Shown in pieces: positions 34,805 to 42,967 of a stretch of DNA of 64,000 bases. Source of the DNA: Bacteroidales bacterium (GTDB lineage: Bacteria; Bacteroidota; Bacteroidia; Bacteroidales; UBA932); NCBI GenBank assembly GCA_017561265.1, contig JAFZDJ010000019.1, forward strand, positions 55,663 through 119,662. The letters are read 5' to 3'. Positions within the stretch are counted from its first letter, which is position 1; every line of letters starts with the position of its first letter. Position numbers and translations under genes: made by a program. The notes under the pieces are model-generated. The model searched no databases. It was not told the origin of the DNA and saw only the letters and a program-made list of their open reading frames with translations.

Positions 34805-35269
34805 CCGGCTCTCAGCCGATCTTATGAAGTGCAGAACTATGAATTTACAGTTATAAACGGGTGTGACACCGCTTGAATTACAAATAAGTTGTATAACAAC
34901 CTTCAAAGAACCCCGGTTTTTGTGTTTTTAGAGGCGGATTTTGCCGGGTAAAAATTGATGCTTTGCGTAATAACGGGTGACGAACTGTGGAATTCATGTT
35001 TCTGGATACGCATATCGAGTCCTCTTACTATTAAGCATTTGAAGCTTTCTTGAAGCCCTCTCGGGCAGAATTCCGAAATATTCAAAACCTGTATAAGAAC
35101 AGGGGAAACTTGCCGGAAAAAGCGTTCTTAACTCTTTTGAGAATTCTGTGTAGTCTTTCAGTGTACAATTGGCTGTACTCCTTAGCACAAACAAAATTTC
35201 AAAAATTAGAAGAACAGATTCGTTCTGCGAAGGCATATCGCCAGATTCATAAGATCGGCTGAGAGCCGG
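34805..35269. repeat. 465-bp element bounded by a perfect 24-bp inverted repeat
   Basis: The arm at 34805-34828 begins CCGGCTCTCAGCCGATC, and its exact reverse complement is at 35246-35269. Each arm also contains a small hairpin (CGGCT-CTC-AGCCG). Between the arms no gene can be recognised: a plus-strand TTG frame (35050-35262, 70 codons) ends inside the right arm, and two minus frames are weak. The layout fits a miniature inverted-repeat transposable element or a large structured RNA closed by a long stem. I see no clear target-site duplication. Confidence 0.75.
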
Positions 35270-35281
35270 ATGAAGATTTAA

Positions 35282-35902
35282 TTATTCTTCTGTGTCCATG
35301 AGATGCTGCACGAATAGCTCAACGGCATCTTCGAATGAGTCGTTCACATCAAACAGGGGTGAATATACCACTGTTGTATTTACCATTGCGGCATCAATCT
35401 CAGAAGATACAATATCTGCCCCGGTAATCAGATTTTTCATCATGTTTTTTGCATTTGTTCTGTCGTAATTGTCTTCTGTGGTAACTTCCACATCATACAC
35501 ATACGGCATCTGATTTCCCTCGTTGTTGAACTTATAAGCTCTTCCCTGTTCGGTTTTCTGTGACGGGGTATGTACAAGCATCTTTTTTACGGAAGTTGCT
35601 GCGAGCTGACGGAATTTATTGGTCTCTACGGCAGCGTCCAGATCAAATCCGATACTGCGTTTGGCGATTCCGATTGCTTGCGTCAACTTTCCCTTTTCTT
35701 CTACAAGGTGTTCCATAAATGCAAGGACGATATCATTTTTGATAAAGAGCTCAGTTGTGACTTCTTCCGGCACATCGCCCTCGTCTTTATGATGCAGTTT
35801 TCTTGTGACGAGGCAGTGGTCTTTCTGCATAATAGACGCAGATGCGGACTGCATCAGAAATTCCAGAAAATTCTGGTAACGGAATGATTCTTTTAGATTC
35901 AT
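35282..35902 (-). CDS. Hypothetical protein, 206 aa
   Basis: Helix-rich acidic protein with AAAGGAG before the ATG. Segments such as QNFLEFLMQSASASIMQK and TTEDNYDRTNAKNMMKNLI are protein-like, but no family is recognised. Lies between the inverted-repeat element and the AP2-domain gene. Confidence 0.7.
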   Translation of the reverse strand: MNLKESFRYQNFLEFLMQSASASIMQKDHCLVTRKLHHKDEGDVPEEVTTELFIKNDIVLAFMEHLVEEKGKLTQAIGIAKRSIGFDLDAAVETNKFRQLAATSVKKMLVHTPSQKTEQGRAYKFNNEGNQMPYVYDVEVTTEDNYDRTNAKNMMKNLITGADIVSSEIDAAMVNTTVVYSPLFDVNDSFEDAVELFVQHLMDTEE

Positions 35903-35913
35903 GACTTTCTCCT

Positions 35914-36378
35914 TTATACGGTTGCAGATTCTGCTCTGACTGAGGCCAGAATCGGAGCGAAGTATTCGTCTTCTCCGTTCAATCTCGCCTTCAGAGCTTC
36001 TTCGTATGTATGATATCTTCCAAGGTGGATCTTATGCCGATGCAGACTGATGTAAGATTCAAACAGATTGGTTTTGGGATTGTACCACACACCGGGATGT
36101 CCGGTCGTATTGTTGCGGCGAATCGTATTCTTTCTGATTACAGCCACATTTGTGCCATATGCTCTGTTTCTTTCATGAGCAGCATAAAGACCGACTCGCT
36201 CTGTCTCCTTTTTCAAGCATCCGCAGGATTTTGTATTTCCGGAACGAAGCGAATAAACGCTGACTTCCATGCATGTGCCACAGTCACACACGCACTGCAC
36301 AAATCCTCTCCTGCTGCATTCACCGATAACAGTGAGTCTGCCGTACTTCTTCCCGATAGATTCTGATCGTTTTTCCAT
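35914..36378 (-). CDS. AP2-domain DNA-binding protein
   Basis: 154 aa; start at MEKRSESIGKKYGR behind AAGGAGAG. An N-terminal part with IGKKYGRLTVIGE, then CVCDCGTCMEV and KSCGCLKKE, is the zinc-containing module found in front of phage AP2/HNH proteins. The C-terminal AP2 domain reads GHPGVWYNPKTNLFESYI then HLGRYHTYEEAL. No HNH nuclease motif is seen, so it may be a regulator or a homing-endonuclease remnant. Confidence 0.82.
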   Translation of the reverse strand: MEKRSESIGKKYGRLTVIGECSRRGFVQCVCDCGTCMEVSVYSLRSGNTKSCGCLKKETERVGLYAAHERNRAYGTNVAVIRKNTIRRNNTTGHPGVWYNPKTNLFESYISLHRHKIHLGRYHTYEEALKARLNGEDEYFAPILASVRAESATV

Positions 36379-36388
36379 TTTCTCTCCT

Positions 36389-36610
36389 TTATGTATTTGA
36401 GTTTTCACATCGTGGACAAATCATTCTTCCTTCAGGGACATATTCACCGCAGCAAACGCATATTTCATCATGTCGGCGATGAACGGTTTTATTCTTTTCC
36501 TGTGGTTCCTTTTGTTTTGACGGTACAAGTGTGTCGCACATATACTTAATACAAACAGCCATACAGGCACAGAACGCAAGGATGACAAGATAATATAGAA
36601 CTGGGTTCAC
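36389..36610 (-). CDS. Membrane-anchored zinc-ribbon protein, 73 aa
   Basis: GTG start with GAGG upstream. One membrane helix (YLVILAFCACMAVCI) and a C-terminal ribbon (CVCCGEYV then CPRCEN). Likely displays a small zinc domain in the cytoplasm. Function unknown. Confidence 0.65.
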   Translation of the reverse strand: MNPVLYYLVILAFCACMAVCIKYMCDTLVPSKQKEPQEKNKTVHRRHDEICVCCGEYVPEGRMICPRCENSNT

Positions 36611-36618
36611 GACATACC

Positions 36619-37731
36619 TCAGACCTTGTAATGAAGTGCATCTCTGACTTCGCGGGTAATTGTCAGGTATGCCGCACCAACTTCCTTGCGGGTATCGATG
36701 ATGTCTTTATAGGATTCTGTATCTTCATCGTATTCAATTGTGATTCTTTCGGGGGCGATGATATTGGCGAATTTTTCCGCATCGTAAATACAGTCGGAAG
36801 GATGGAAACGAACGTCTGCATAATTCCTGCCTTCGGTATCATACAGACAGATATACATTTCTTCGTCCGAGAAGATATCGAGATTAACATTTTTGGCGGA
36901 AATTTTTGTGCCATCTCTGAACAGCAGAGAAATCTCGTATCTGTAGCTTTCTGTGTTGACAATATTCAAGTCGCCCGCAGCTTCTTTGAATGTCAAACCG
37001 GAGGAAATTTCAAAGGCGATAGCACGGAGGCAGTCATAATTCAGGAGAACCTTCCGGGAGAAGGAAATTACACTGTCGATTTCTCCCCAATTTTCTCTGG
37101 GGATATTGTCCTGCATATATTCCCTGATTTCTTCAGGACTGGGATAGGAGAACCGGAAGTGATAATGGAATCTGCCAGGTCGGTTGATGATATAATCATT
37201 CAGCTTATAGATGTTATTACAGGTAATGACAAACAGCTTTTTCCCGGGAGACACTCCGTCAAACAGGCTGAGCAAGTGAGTCTGAGGGGATGCTTTCCCG
37301 CTGGACTCTTCCACACCACCGAAGGTTTTGTCGAATTCATCGAACAAAACCAGAACCTCCTGTTCGATCTGCTCCAGAAAAGATGCGATTCCGTGGTAAT
37401 ATGTATCTACGATGATAACGGGAATCCCCTTTTCCATAGCTCTGGAAGCGAGAAGTCTGGAAAACAAAGATTTACCGATCCCCTTATCGCCGCTTAGAAT
37501 AACGCCGAGATTTCTTGTAAATTTCTCAAAGGCACACAGAACCTTCTCAACCTTTTCTTCGTGAACGCCATAAACCTTTCCCTCTCTGGTCTCTACCTCC
37601 GGGTATCCTTCAAGGCAGAAGCCTTTGTTTTCATAGAAACGAACGATATAGCTTCCCGGAGAGAGCTGATTGCAGGTTTCAAGTGTATCGTCGTAAATAT
37701 TAAATGTGTTGCCGGTATGAATAACTCTCAT
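36619..37731 (-). CDS. AAA+ ATPase
   Basis: 370 aa; start at MRVIHTGNT behind GAGGAG. Walker A is LSGDKGIGKSLFSRL (about 95-109), Walker B VLVLFDEFDKTF (about 145), sensor 1 LFVITCNNIYKLND, and an Arg-finger candidate NRPGRFHY follows. A separate C-terminal domain of about 130 residues is strand-rich. It resembles phage AAA+ proteins of the FtsH/ClpX-like branch and could act as an unfoldase or remodelling factor. Partners are unknown. Confidence 0.85.
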   Translation of the reverse strand: MRVIHTGNTFNIYDDTLETCNQLSPGSYIVRFYENKGFCLEGYPEVETREGKVYGVHEEKVEKVLCAFEKFTRNLGVILSGDKGIGKSLFSRLLASRAMEKGIPVIIVDTYYHGIASFLEQIEQEVLVLFDEFDKTFGGVEESSGKASPQTHLLSLFDGVSPGKKLFVITCNNIYKLNDYIINRPGRFHYHFRFSYPSPEEIREYMQDNIPRENWGEIDSVISFSRKVLLNYDCLRAIAFEISSGLTFKEAAGDLNIVNTESYRYEISLLFRDGTKISAKNVNLDIFSDEEMYICLYDTEGRNYADVRFHPSDCIYDAEKFANIIAPERITIEYDEDTESYKDIIDTRKEVGAAYLTITREVRDALHYKV

Positions 37732-38105
37732 TCTGATTTCTCCTCGATTTCTTCTTTCATAGTATTCCAAAGGTATTCCATAAAATGTTTCCAGTTCTGA
37801 ATGATCTGGCTGTAAACATCAATCTTGACTGTGGATTCTTCGCCGCCGCACCAGGGACATATAAGCACTTCCCATTCGGCTTTGCACCAGTAATAATACT
37901 GAAGAGATCGTCTGATTCCTGTTTCAAATTCTTCTTTCGAAGTACAGGTTTCGGTTATTGTGCATACATCATTCAGAAATCCCGCATGGCGAAAGATATT
38001 GAACTGCTTGATTTCTTTTTGATTGATAGAATAGTAATAGGCACTCCAGTGAAGTGCTTCTGCTATTTTACTAATTCTCTTGCTCCTGCTTTTGGATTTT
38101 CGCAT
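37728..38105 (-). CDS. Hypothetical basic protein, 125 aa
   Basis: Basic N-terminus (MRKSKSRSKRISKIAEALHW), then helices, a CPWCGGEE pair and an acidic tail. Overlaps the AAA+ gene by 4 bases, so the two are translationally coupled. Possibly a nucleic-acid-binding partner of the ATPase. Confidence 0.65.
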   Translation of the reverse strand: MRKSKSRSKRISKIAEALHWSAYYYSINQKEIKQFNIFRHAGFLNDVCTITETCTSKEEFETGIRRSLQYYYWCKAEWEVLICPWCGGEESTVKIDVYSQIIQNWKHFMEYLWNTMKEEIEEKSE

Positions 38106-38399
38106 TTAATCCCCTTCCCATACGCCGTCCGGACGCATTTTTGCCATGGCGAGGAGTTGACACAGGGGACGCTTGGCGTTTCCTTCTGTCGCTTTCCAGT
38201 AATCCGGGTCCGTCTCACTGCCAAGATTTTCGATTGCTTTTTCAAGCACCGGAATACTTTCCGCACCTGTTAATCCGTAGATGCTGCGGATTCCTTTTTC
38301 ACCGAATATTTCCGGCTTATAGTAAAATGGGGCATAGTTCCATGTGACATTCAGCCACATTTCTGTTGTTCCATTTACTGCATATGTACCTCCTGTCAT
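38106..38399 (-). CDS. Hypothetical protein, 97 aa
   Basis: GxYAVNGTTEMWLNVTWNYA followed by a helix and a QLLAMAKMRPDG end. The start has a poor ribosome site, so it may begin elsewhere or be coupled. The stop touches the next gene. No family recognised. Confidence 0.6.
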   Translation of the reverse strand: MTGGTYAVNGTTEMWLNVTWNYAPFYYKPEIFGEKGIRSIYGLTGAESIPVLEKAIENLGSETDPDYWKATEGNAKRPLCQLLAMAKMRPDGVWEGD

Positions 38400-38457
38400 G
38401 AAGTGCGGATTTTCAAGTTCGAGTGTTTATTTTGTCACCGGATCGCATAGTCTGATG

Positions 38458-38778
38458 TCATAACTCATTTTCATCCTCCTGCTTTTCGATGAGTTCCAAA
38501 CGAATTTCGGACAATCTATAGAATGTCAGAAATTTGCTTTCGGTATCATCATCGTATATTTCTCTGATACCAATGAAAAGCTCACCATTATCCAGAGAAA
38601 CAGCCTCTTCAATTTTCCCGATTCTGTAGTGAGTGGATTCAAACTGTGAATCATCCATAAAAGCCTGCTGAATCTCGAATGGGGTGAACATTCTTTTGTA
38701 TACCAAGTAACGGAATTTTTCGCCTTGATGCGCCGATAGCCATGTATTAACTGAGTAGCATCTGAGATGGTCACTCAT
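38458..38778 (-). CDS. Hypothetical protein, 106 aa
   Basis: Mixed alpha/beta protein, with AAGGAGAAGAAG before the ATG. The first gene downstream (in minus-strand order) of the RT-associated RNA element E1, with 43 bases between. No family recognised. Confidence 0.65.
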   Translation of the reverse strand: MSDHLRCYSVNTWLSAHQGEKFRYLVYKRMFTPFEIQQAFMDDSQFESTHYRIGKIEEAVSLDNGELFIGIREIYDDDTESKFLTFYRLSEIRLELIEKQEDENEL

Positions 38779-38821
38779 CTTCTTCTCCTTCCGAGTTTCC
38801 TAACTTGGGTAATCTATATTA

Positions 38822-39069
38822 CTCTGTAATCTGATTGTAGAGGAGGCCTTTGTATACGAGGTTGTAAGATCTCGATCGCAGGCGGAGGCGGTGTGGTTAT
38901 TTGGATTTGGATTGGTGGTCATTACCTTTTTGGGAGAAAAGCTCCTATTCGGATCCGGTCCGCCTCTTAGTCGCCTTGCCGGCGTCTGCAGGACTGGTTA
39001 TTTTGCCCTGTCATTTTATAACTTCCGTTCACAACGGGAAGCACCGCAAGCGGTTATAGCATTACAGAG
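38822..39069 (-). ncRNA. RT-associated structured element E1
   Basis: Distant fourth copy of the element found around the reverse transcriptase. CTCTGTAAT (38822-38830) and ATTACAGAG (39061-39069) form a 9-bp closing stem. The conserved core AACTTCCGTTCACAACG then GGAAG is at 39020-39041 and folds as a hairpin; a second hairpin CCGC-AA-GCGG follows. The inner 180 bases are unlike the other copies and include pairing GAGGCGG/CCGCCTC. It starts 2 bases after the stop codon of the minus-strand gene at 39072. The minus strand is inferred from flanking genes. Confidence 0.8.
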
Positions 39070-39071
39070 GA

Positions 39072-39380
39072 TCAGAACAGCACACAGTCCCGTATGATAC
39101 GGGATCTGTGCAGCTCGTCCTGAATTTCATTCCACGGAATCCATGAATACCGCTCAGTGACATCTCCCGTTATATCGTAGATTCTGCCGCTGATTTCCGT
39201 GCCGAAATGGTTTATTACATCGTCATACATGATTACGGCTCCATCAGAAGCAAATCTACTTTGGAGGATATAAGCGAACCAGAAACAGCATCCATTTGTA
39301 AATACATATTCTACATGGTTTTCTTTATCTCCGGATTTGAAACGGGATATAAAATGTAGCACCTTGTCTTTAATATCCAT
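39072..39380 (-). CDS. Hypothetical protein, 102 aa
   Basis: Start at MDIKDKVLHF behind AAAGGAAG. The sequence EYVFTNGCCFWFAYILQSRF is shared in style with many phage and clostridial small proteins of unknown role. Ends 2 bases before element E1. Confidence 0.7.
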   Translation of the reverse strand: MDIKDKVLHFISRFKSGDKENHVEYVFTNGCCFWFAYILQSRFASDGAVIMYDDVINHFGTEISGRIYDITGDVTERYSWIPWNEIQDELHRSRIIRDCVLF

Positions 39381-39420
39381 GTACTTCCTTTCTTTCAGCC
39401 TAAGCAATGGCTGAAGTATA

Positions 39421-39708
39421 TTACAGATATTTTTCTTCCAGCTTTTCGATTACTCCGTCGCAAAATTCATCAAATTTTACTGCAGCCAGATAAATGGGAG
39501 CAAGATTTACAACCGGCATCCCAACGATAAGTACGAATCGCAGGACTGTCAGAATTTTATCGGACATATCCATATGCGGTAATGTGATGTCCGGATGCTT
39601 TTCTGTCCATATATTCTTGCATTTCAGAACAACAACGATGATCGAAAGAATACTCAGTAGCACAACCAGGTTATATACGCTGGAAGCAATTATCATAAAC
39701 CAGAACAT
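39421..39708 (-). CDS. Two-span membrane protein, 95 aa
   Basis: Two hydrophobic segments (VYNLVVLLSILSIIVVVL and VLRFVLIVGMPVVNLAPIYL) joined by a charged loop, with an acidic C-terminal helix. Starts 3 bases after the SPFH gene's stop, and probably works with it at the membrane. Confidence 0.7.
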   Translation of the reverse strand: MFWFMIIASSVYNLVVLLSILSIIVVVLKCKNIWTEKHPDITLPHMDMSDKILTVLRFVLIVGMPVVNLAPIYLAAVKFDEFCDGVIEKLEEKYL

Positions 39709-39711
39709 AAC

Positions 39712-40632
39712 TTAGGGCTCCACGGAAACAAGTGCGCTTGCACCGGAGACAGTAGGCAGCTCACCGTTCCATCTTTCATACTTAATTTTATCAATCAGCT
39801 CAGAAGTCAGGGACTGAGCAATCTTCTGATTTGCTTCTGCTTCGGCTTCTGCGGCGATTCTTACGACTTCAGCTTCCGCATTAGCTTCGATCAGAGCCTT
39901 TTCTGCTTCGATCTGGGCTACCTCCTTGTCTTTTTCAGCGGCAATTCTGGCAACATCCTTTTCCTTCTGTGCCTGAATCTGTGCGGTCTGGGCTTCGATA
40001 GTTGCCAGTTCCAGTTCCTGCTGAGCCGTAACCTTCTTCTGAATAGCTGCAGCAGTCTCTTCATCAACGGAAATATTGGTGAAGTTTACTGTGTCAATAA
40101 TGATGCCATACTGGTCAAACTTTTCTCTCAGATATACGTCGAGTTCCGCATTGATGGCAGTTCGCTTATCGCCAAAAATGTCTGTAACGGGGTAATTTGC
40201 GGAAACTTCCTGTGTCCATGCCACCACCTTGGGTTTGATGAATGTGTCCTTGATGGTTTCGCCGGACTTCCCCTTGAACATTACAAATGTTTCTGCTACA
40301 CGGTTTTCGTCGAAGCGATAGGAAAATTCAAGGTTTACAGTTACTGTCTTACCATCGGAAGTAGGAATGGAAAAACTTTCATCATGAGGGGAGTCACCCT
40401 TCTTTTCAGATGTCAGGTAGGACTGCTCCAGACCAATGGAATATGTAGTGACTTTCTTAGTGGGGGACACAATATGCCAGCCCTGTGTCAGAACTTCACC
40501 GTCAACGCCGCCGTTCATATTGTAAACAACACCAACATAACCGGCAGGAACCTTTTCGAGACATCCGATTACACAGACAAGCCCCAGCACCAGAATAATT
40601 GCAATCAGAACTGCTCCGATCTTACCTCTCAT
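39712..40632 (-). CDS. SPFH/prohibitin-family membrane protein
   Basis: 306 aa. An N-terminal membrane helix (GAVLIAIILVLGLVCVIGC) is followed by the SPFH domain (about 30-190, beginning VPAGYVGVVYN) and a long Ala/Glu-rich coiled coil (AEKDKEVAQIEAEKALIEA). Such proteins form ring-shaped oligomers that organise membrane microdomains and hold proteases. Phage copies are known but unexplained. It is flanked on both sides by small membrane proteins, which could be its partners. Confidence 0.9.
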   Translation of the reverse strand: MRGKIGAVLIAIILVLGLVCVIGCLEKVPAGYVGVVYNMNGGVDGEVLTQGWHIVSPTKKVTTYSIGLEQSYLTSEKKGDSPHDESFSIPTSDGKTVTVNLEFSYRFDENRVAETFVMFKGKSGETIKDTFIKPKVVAWTQEVSANYPVTDIFGDKRTAINAELDVYLREKFDQYGIIIDTVNFTNISVDEETAAAIQKKVTAQQELELATIEAQTAQIQAQKEKDVARIAAEKDKEVAQIEAEKALIEANAEAEVVRIAAEAEAEANQKIAQSLTSELIDKIKYERWNGELPTVSGASALVSVEP

Positions 40633-40793
40633 TTTTCATTCTCCTCTTTTTCATTTTCAGTATTTGTGATTATATCTTTTGCGTCCTTATACAGTTTCCA
40701 CCCGATCCACCCCACCTTTTTATAAGCGAAGCTGAGGCAGAGCCATACAAGCGCAAGAACAATGATTACAATAAGCCAGAAAACAGGATTCAT
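40629..40793 (-). CDS. 54-aa membrane protein coupled to the SPFH gene
   Basis: Frame starting MNPVFWLIVIIVLALVWLC with one membrane helix, then KKVGWIGWKLYKDAKD and an acidic tail. GAGG lies before its ATG, and its TGA overlaps the SPFH start (ATGA), so translation is coupled. This argues for a membrane complex with the SPFH protein. Confidence 0.75.
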   Translation of the reverse strand: MNPVFWLIVIIVLALVWLCLSFAYKKVGWIGWKLYKDAKDIITNTENEKEENEK

Positions 40794-40796
40794 GTT

Positions 40797-41261
40797 TTAC
40801 CTCTTCTCCGGCTCAGAATAGCGATACAGGGTTACATCGCAGTCTGTCATGGTTTCCTCAACCATTTTTTGGACAGTATCCCAATCGCCGCCGCCCCTGT
40901 GACAACCCATCAGGTACGGAATAGCCACAGTTCTTCCTTTGAAGCCCTGATTCACCTTACGAAGGCATTCTCGAAGAGCATCATAGTCTGTATAACACTT
41001 TTCGTCATATCCGAAATTTTCCTGAGCAAACAGATTCACGATGACACGAGTTTCGTCAATGAATACGTGCTGTGCAGACCCAAGAAGGTGTTCTTTACAA
41101 TCGGAATTCAATGTGCAGAACCATTTATATCTGCCGTAGACCCACGGGTATCTTTCTCTTACCTGTTTTGCAACTCCGGAGCCCATAACGCCCTGGCAGT
41201 TTACCTGATGACAGATTACATCAGCTCCGGAATCGAAAATATTACCGCATACAATTTTCAT
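40797..41261 (-). CDS. Macrodomain protein (ADP-ribose binding)
   Basis: 154 aa, start at MKIVCGNIF behind AAGGAG. Signature parts: GNIFDSGADVICHQVNCQG (Asn-rich loop) and GSGVAKQVRERYPW (the ligand-binding glycine loop), with YLMGCHRGGGDWD near the C-terminus. Macrodomains bind or hydrolyse ADP-ribose derivatives. It stands at the head of the region that carries the NAD+ salvage genes, consistent with handling ADP-ribose formed by host NAD-consuming defences. That role is inference. Confidence 0.9.
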   Translation of the reverse strand: MKIVCGNIFDSGADVICHQVNCQGVMGSGVAKQVRERYPWVYGRYKWFCTLNSDCKEHLLGSAQHVFIDETRVIVNLFAQENFGYDEKCYTDYDALRECLRKVNQGFKGRTVAIPYLMGCHRGGGDWDTVQKMVEETMTDCDVTLYRYSEPEKR

Positions 41262-41273
41262 GCAGTTCACTCC

Positions 41274-41693
41274 TTAATAGATTTCCCACTTATATCCGAA
41301 CACCTTTCGATATCCGTTTCCTTTATGTGGAAGATCTTCTTTTCTTACACGTTTGCAGGAATAATGTTTATAGAAACGCTGTCTGTTGGAGTTTTTCGGA
41401 TACATAAGATACCCTTTTTCGGAAAGCCATCCGGCAGATGGGTTATATCCGGTTTCCGACACGATTCTTTTCCTGCGTTTATCTTTCTGAGATTTCATGT
41501 GTCTTCTGTAGGAACGATTGTTATGCCGCGCAGTTTTTTGAAAATTCTTCTGCGAAATAACAGAATGGTTTTCTTCACACGGATCTGCAAAGAGAAAGGT
41601 TTCTCCGACTTTTTCGCAGAAATATTCCTCTTCCGGCGGTCCGCACAGATGACATTTGCTGCATACTGCAGGCGGGTCTCGAATCTCGAACAT
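41274..41693 (-). CDS. Basic Cys-containing protein, 139 aa
   Basis: An N-terminal CSKCHLCGPPEEEYFC cluster, then a highly basic middle (RRHMKSQKDKRRKRIV). Likely zinc- and nucleic-acid-binding. It sits between the ligase and macrodomain genes with an AAGGAG site. No family recognised. Confidence 0.65.
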   Translation of the reverse strand: MFEIRDPPAVCSKCHLCGPPEEEYFCEKVGETFLFADPCEENHSVISQKNFQKTARHNNRSYRRHMKSQKDKRRKRIVSETGYNPSAGWLSEKGYLMYPKNSNRQRFYKHYSCKRVRKEDLPHKGNGYRKVFGYKWEIY

Positions 41694-41707
41694 AGTCTCA
41701 CTCCTTA

Positions 41708-42967
41708 TCAGCCGAAGCTTACTTCAGATTTATCTTCACGAAGACGAACGAATACCGGGAACTGGAGGCTCTCCATCCCGGTATCTTTATCTTCGGAGAT
41801 TTCTTTATATTTTACTTCACACAGGGTGCCGACAAGCTCCTCTCTGTGATTCCAGTATTCCACACGCTGTTCATCCGTGAAACCGGATCCAACATACACA
41901 AGGTTATCACCGTACCGGAGAGCCAGAGCACCGAGAGTTCCGCTGAGTCTGCCGGTTCCCTCCTCAGCACCTTCTATCGGCAAGTCCATGGTATAGAACC
42001 GTTTGACCTTCAGAATTCCTTTGTGTCTGGAACGCTTATACGGTGCATCCGTATTCAGCATAAGCCCTTCCTTATCTTCAGCCACCATCTGTTCAAGTAA
42101 GGTGTCGATCATAGAAATATCACTTCCATGATACAGGGTAGGAAGGATTTTTACGTATTCTGCATTGCTGAATGATACCTGCATCTGGTCGAGAATTTTT
42201 CTGCGAACAGAATACGGAACTGTCGGAGATGGACTTTCAAAATCTGCCTGCGGAACAGCGTCAAAAACTGTAAAGCAAATCTCCGTTTTATGCTCAGAGT
42301 CGGAGTTCAGAATGCCTGTAGCGGTTCTGAAAGCTTCATTATCGCTCAGTTCTCCCTTGTCAAGTAAAGTCATCTCGCCGTCAAGAACGAAGCCCTGAAG
42401 CCATCTCAGCTCGTTACAGATATGGTTGAGTCCCATGATTTGCTGTCCGCTTCTTGCAATGAACTGTCCGTTATACCATGTGGCGCGAACACCGTTCAGC
42501 TTCTGTGTAAGCCAGAACTCTGTGTCAAACTTAACCGGATATTTTTCAATGGGATACGCCTGCTGAACTTCCCATTCCGGAAGAAGACCAGGAATTGCTT
42601 TATTGACAGATTTGGCCGTTACACCAAGGCGTATAGTTTTTGCGAGAAGCTGAATGAACAGTTCACGTTCTTCTTCGGCGCAGAATCCATACAGGAAAGT
42701 TTTTACCTGACGAACTGTCGCATCGTCGATTCCACGAAGTCTTGAAAGAAAGTCGCAGCAATCAAAAATATCCGAAAACTGACAGGCTCTCAGAGGTGTG
42801 AACCCGTTCGTGTTTCGGAGCGTTTCTTCGGATAGGCGATATGTAAGGTGCGGATTCAGAGCATAGTATAGAAAATTTCTGAAAAAATAATCGGATGAGT
42901 ATTTTTTAAGGATTTCCTGTTTTGCGTTCATGCTGGATTCATTCATGAGTTCAAGAACATGAATCAT
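41708..42967 (-). CDS. ATP-dependent DNA ligase
   Basis: 419 aa. The adenylation motif is LTQKLNGVRATW, with Lys as the AMP acceptor (KxNGxR, about 150), followed by FIARSG, LDGEMTL, CFTVFDAVP, EGLMLN and LKVKRF, the nucleotidyltransferase motifs III to V. An N-terminal helical domain (about 1-120) and a C-terminal OB fold complete a T4/T7-like ligase. It joins nicks during phage replication. It overlaps the PnuC gene by 4 bases. Confidence 0.95.
   Translation of the reverse strand: MIHVLELMNESSMNAKQEILKKYSSDYFFRNFLYYALNPHLTYRLSEETLRNTNGFTPLRACQFSDIFDCCDFLSRLRGIDDATVRQVKTFLYGFCAEEERELFIQLLAKTIRLGVTAKSVNKAIPGLLPEWEVQQAYPIEKYPVKFDTEFWLTQKLNGVRATWYNGQFIARSGQQIMGLNHICNELRWLQGFVLDGEMTLLDKGELSDNEAFRTATGILNSDSEHKTEICFTVFDAVPQADFESPSPTVPYSVRRKILDQMQVSFSNAEYVKILPTLYHGSDISMIDTLLEQMVAEDKEGLMLNTDAPYKRSRHKGILKVKRFYTMDLPIEGAEEGTGRLSGTLGALALRYGDNLVYVGSGFTDEQRVEYWNHREELVGTLCEVKYKEISEDKDTGMESLQFPVFVRLREDKSEVSFG

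Noticed and set aside
35050..35262. 70-aa plus-strand ORF inside the inverted-repeat element
   Set aside because: TTG start without a good ribosome site, and it ends inside the repeat arm; it could be chance, so it is only mentioned with the element.
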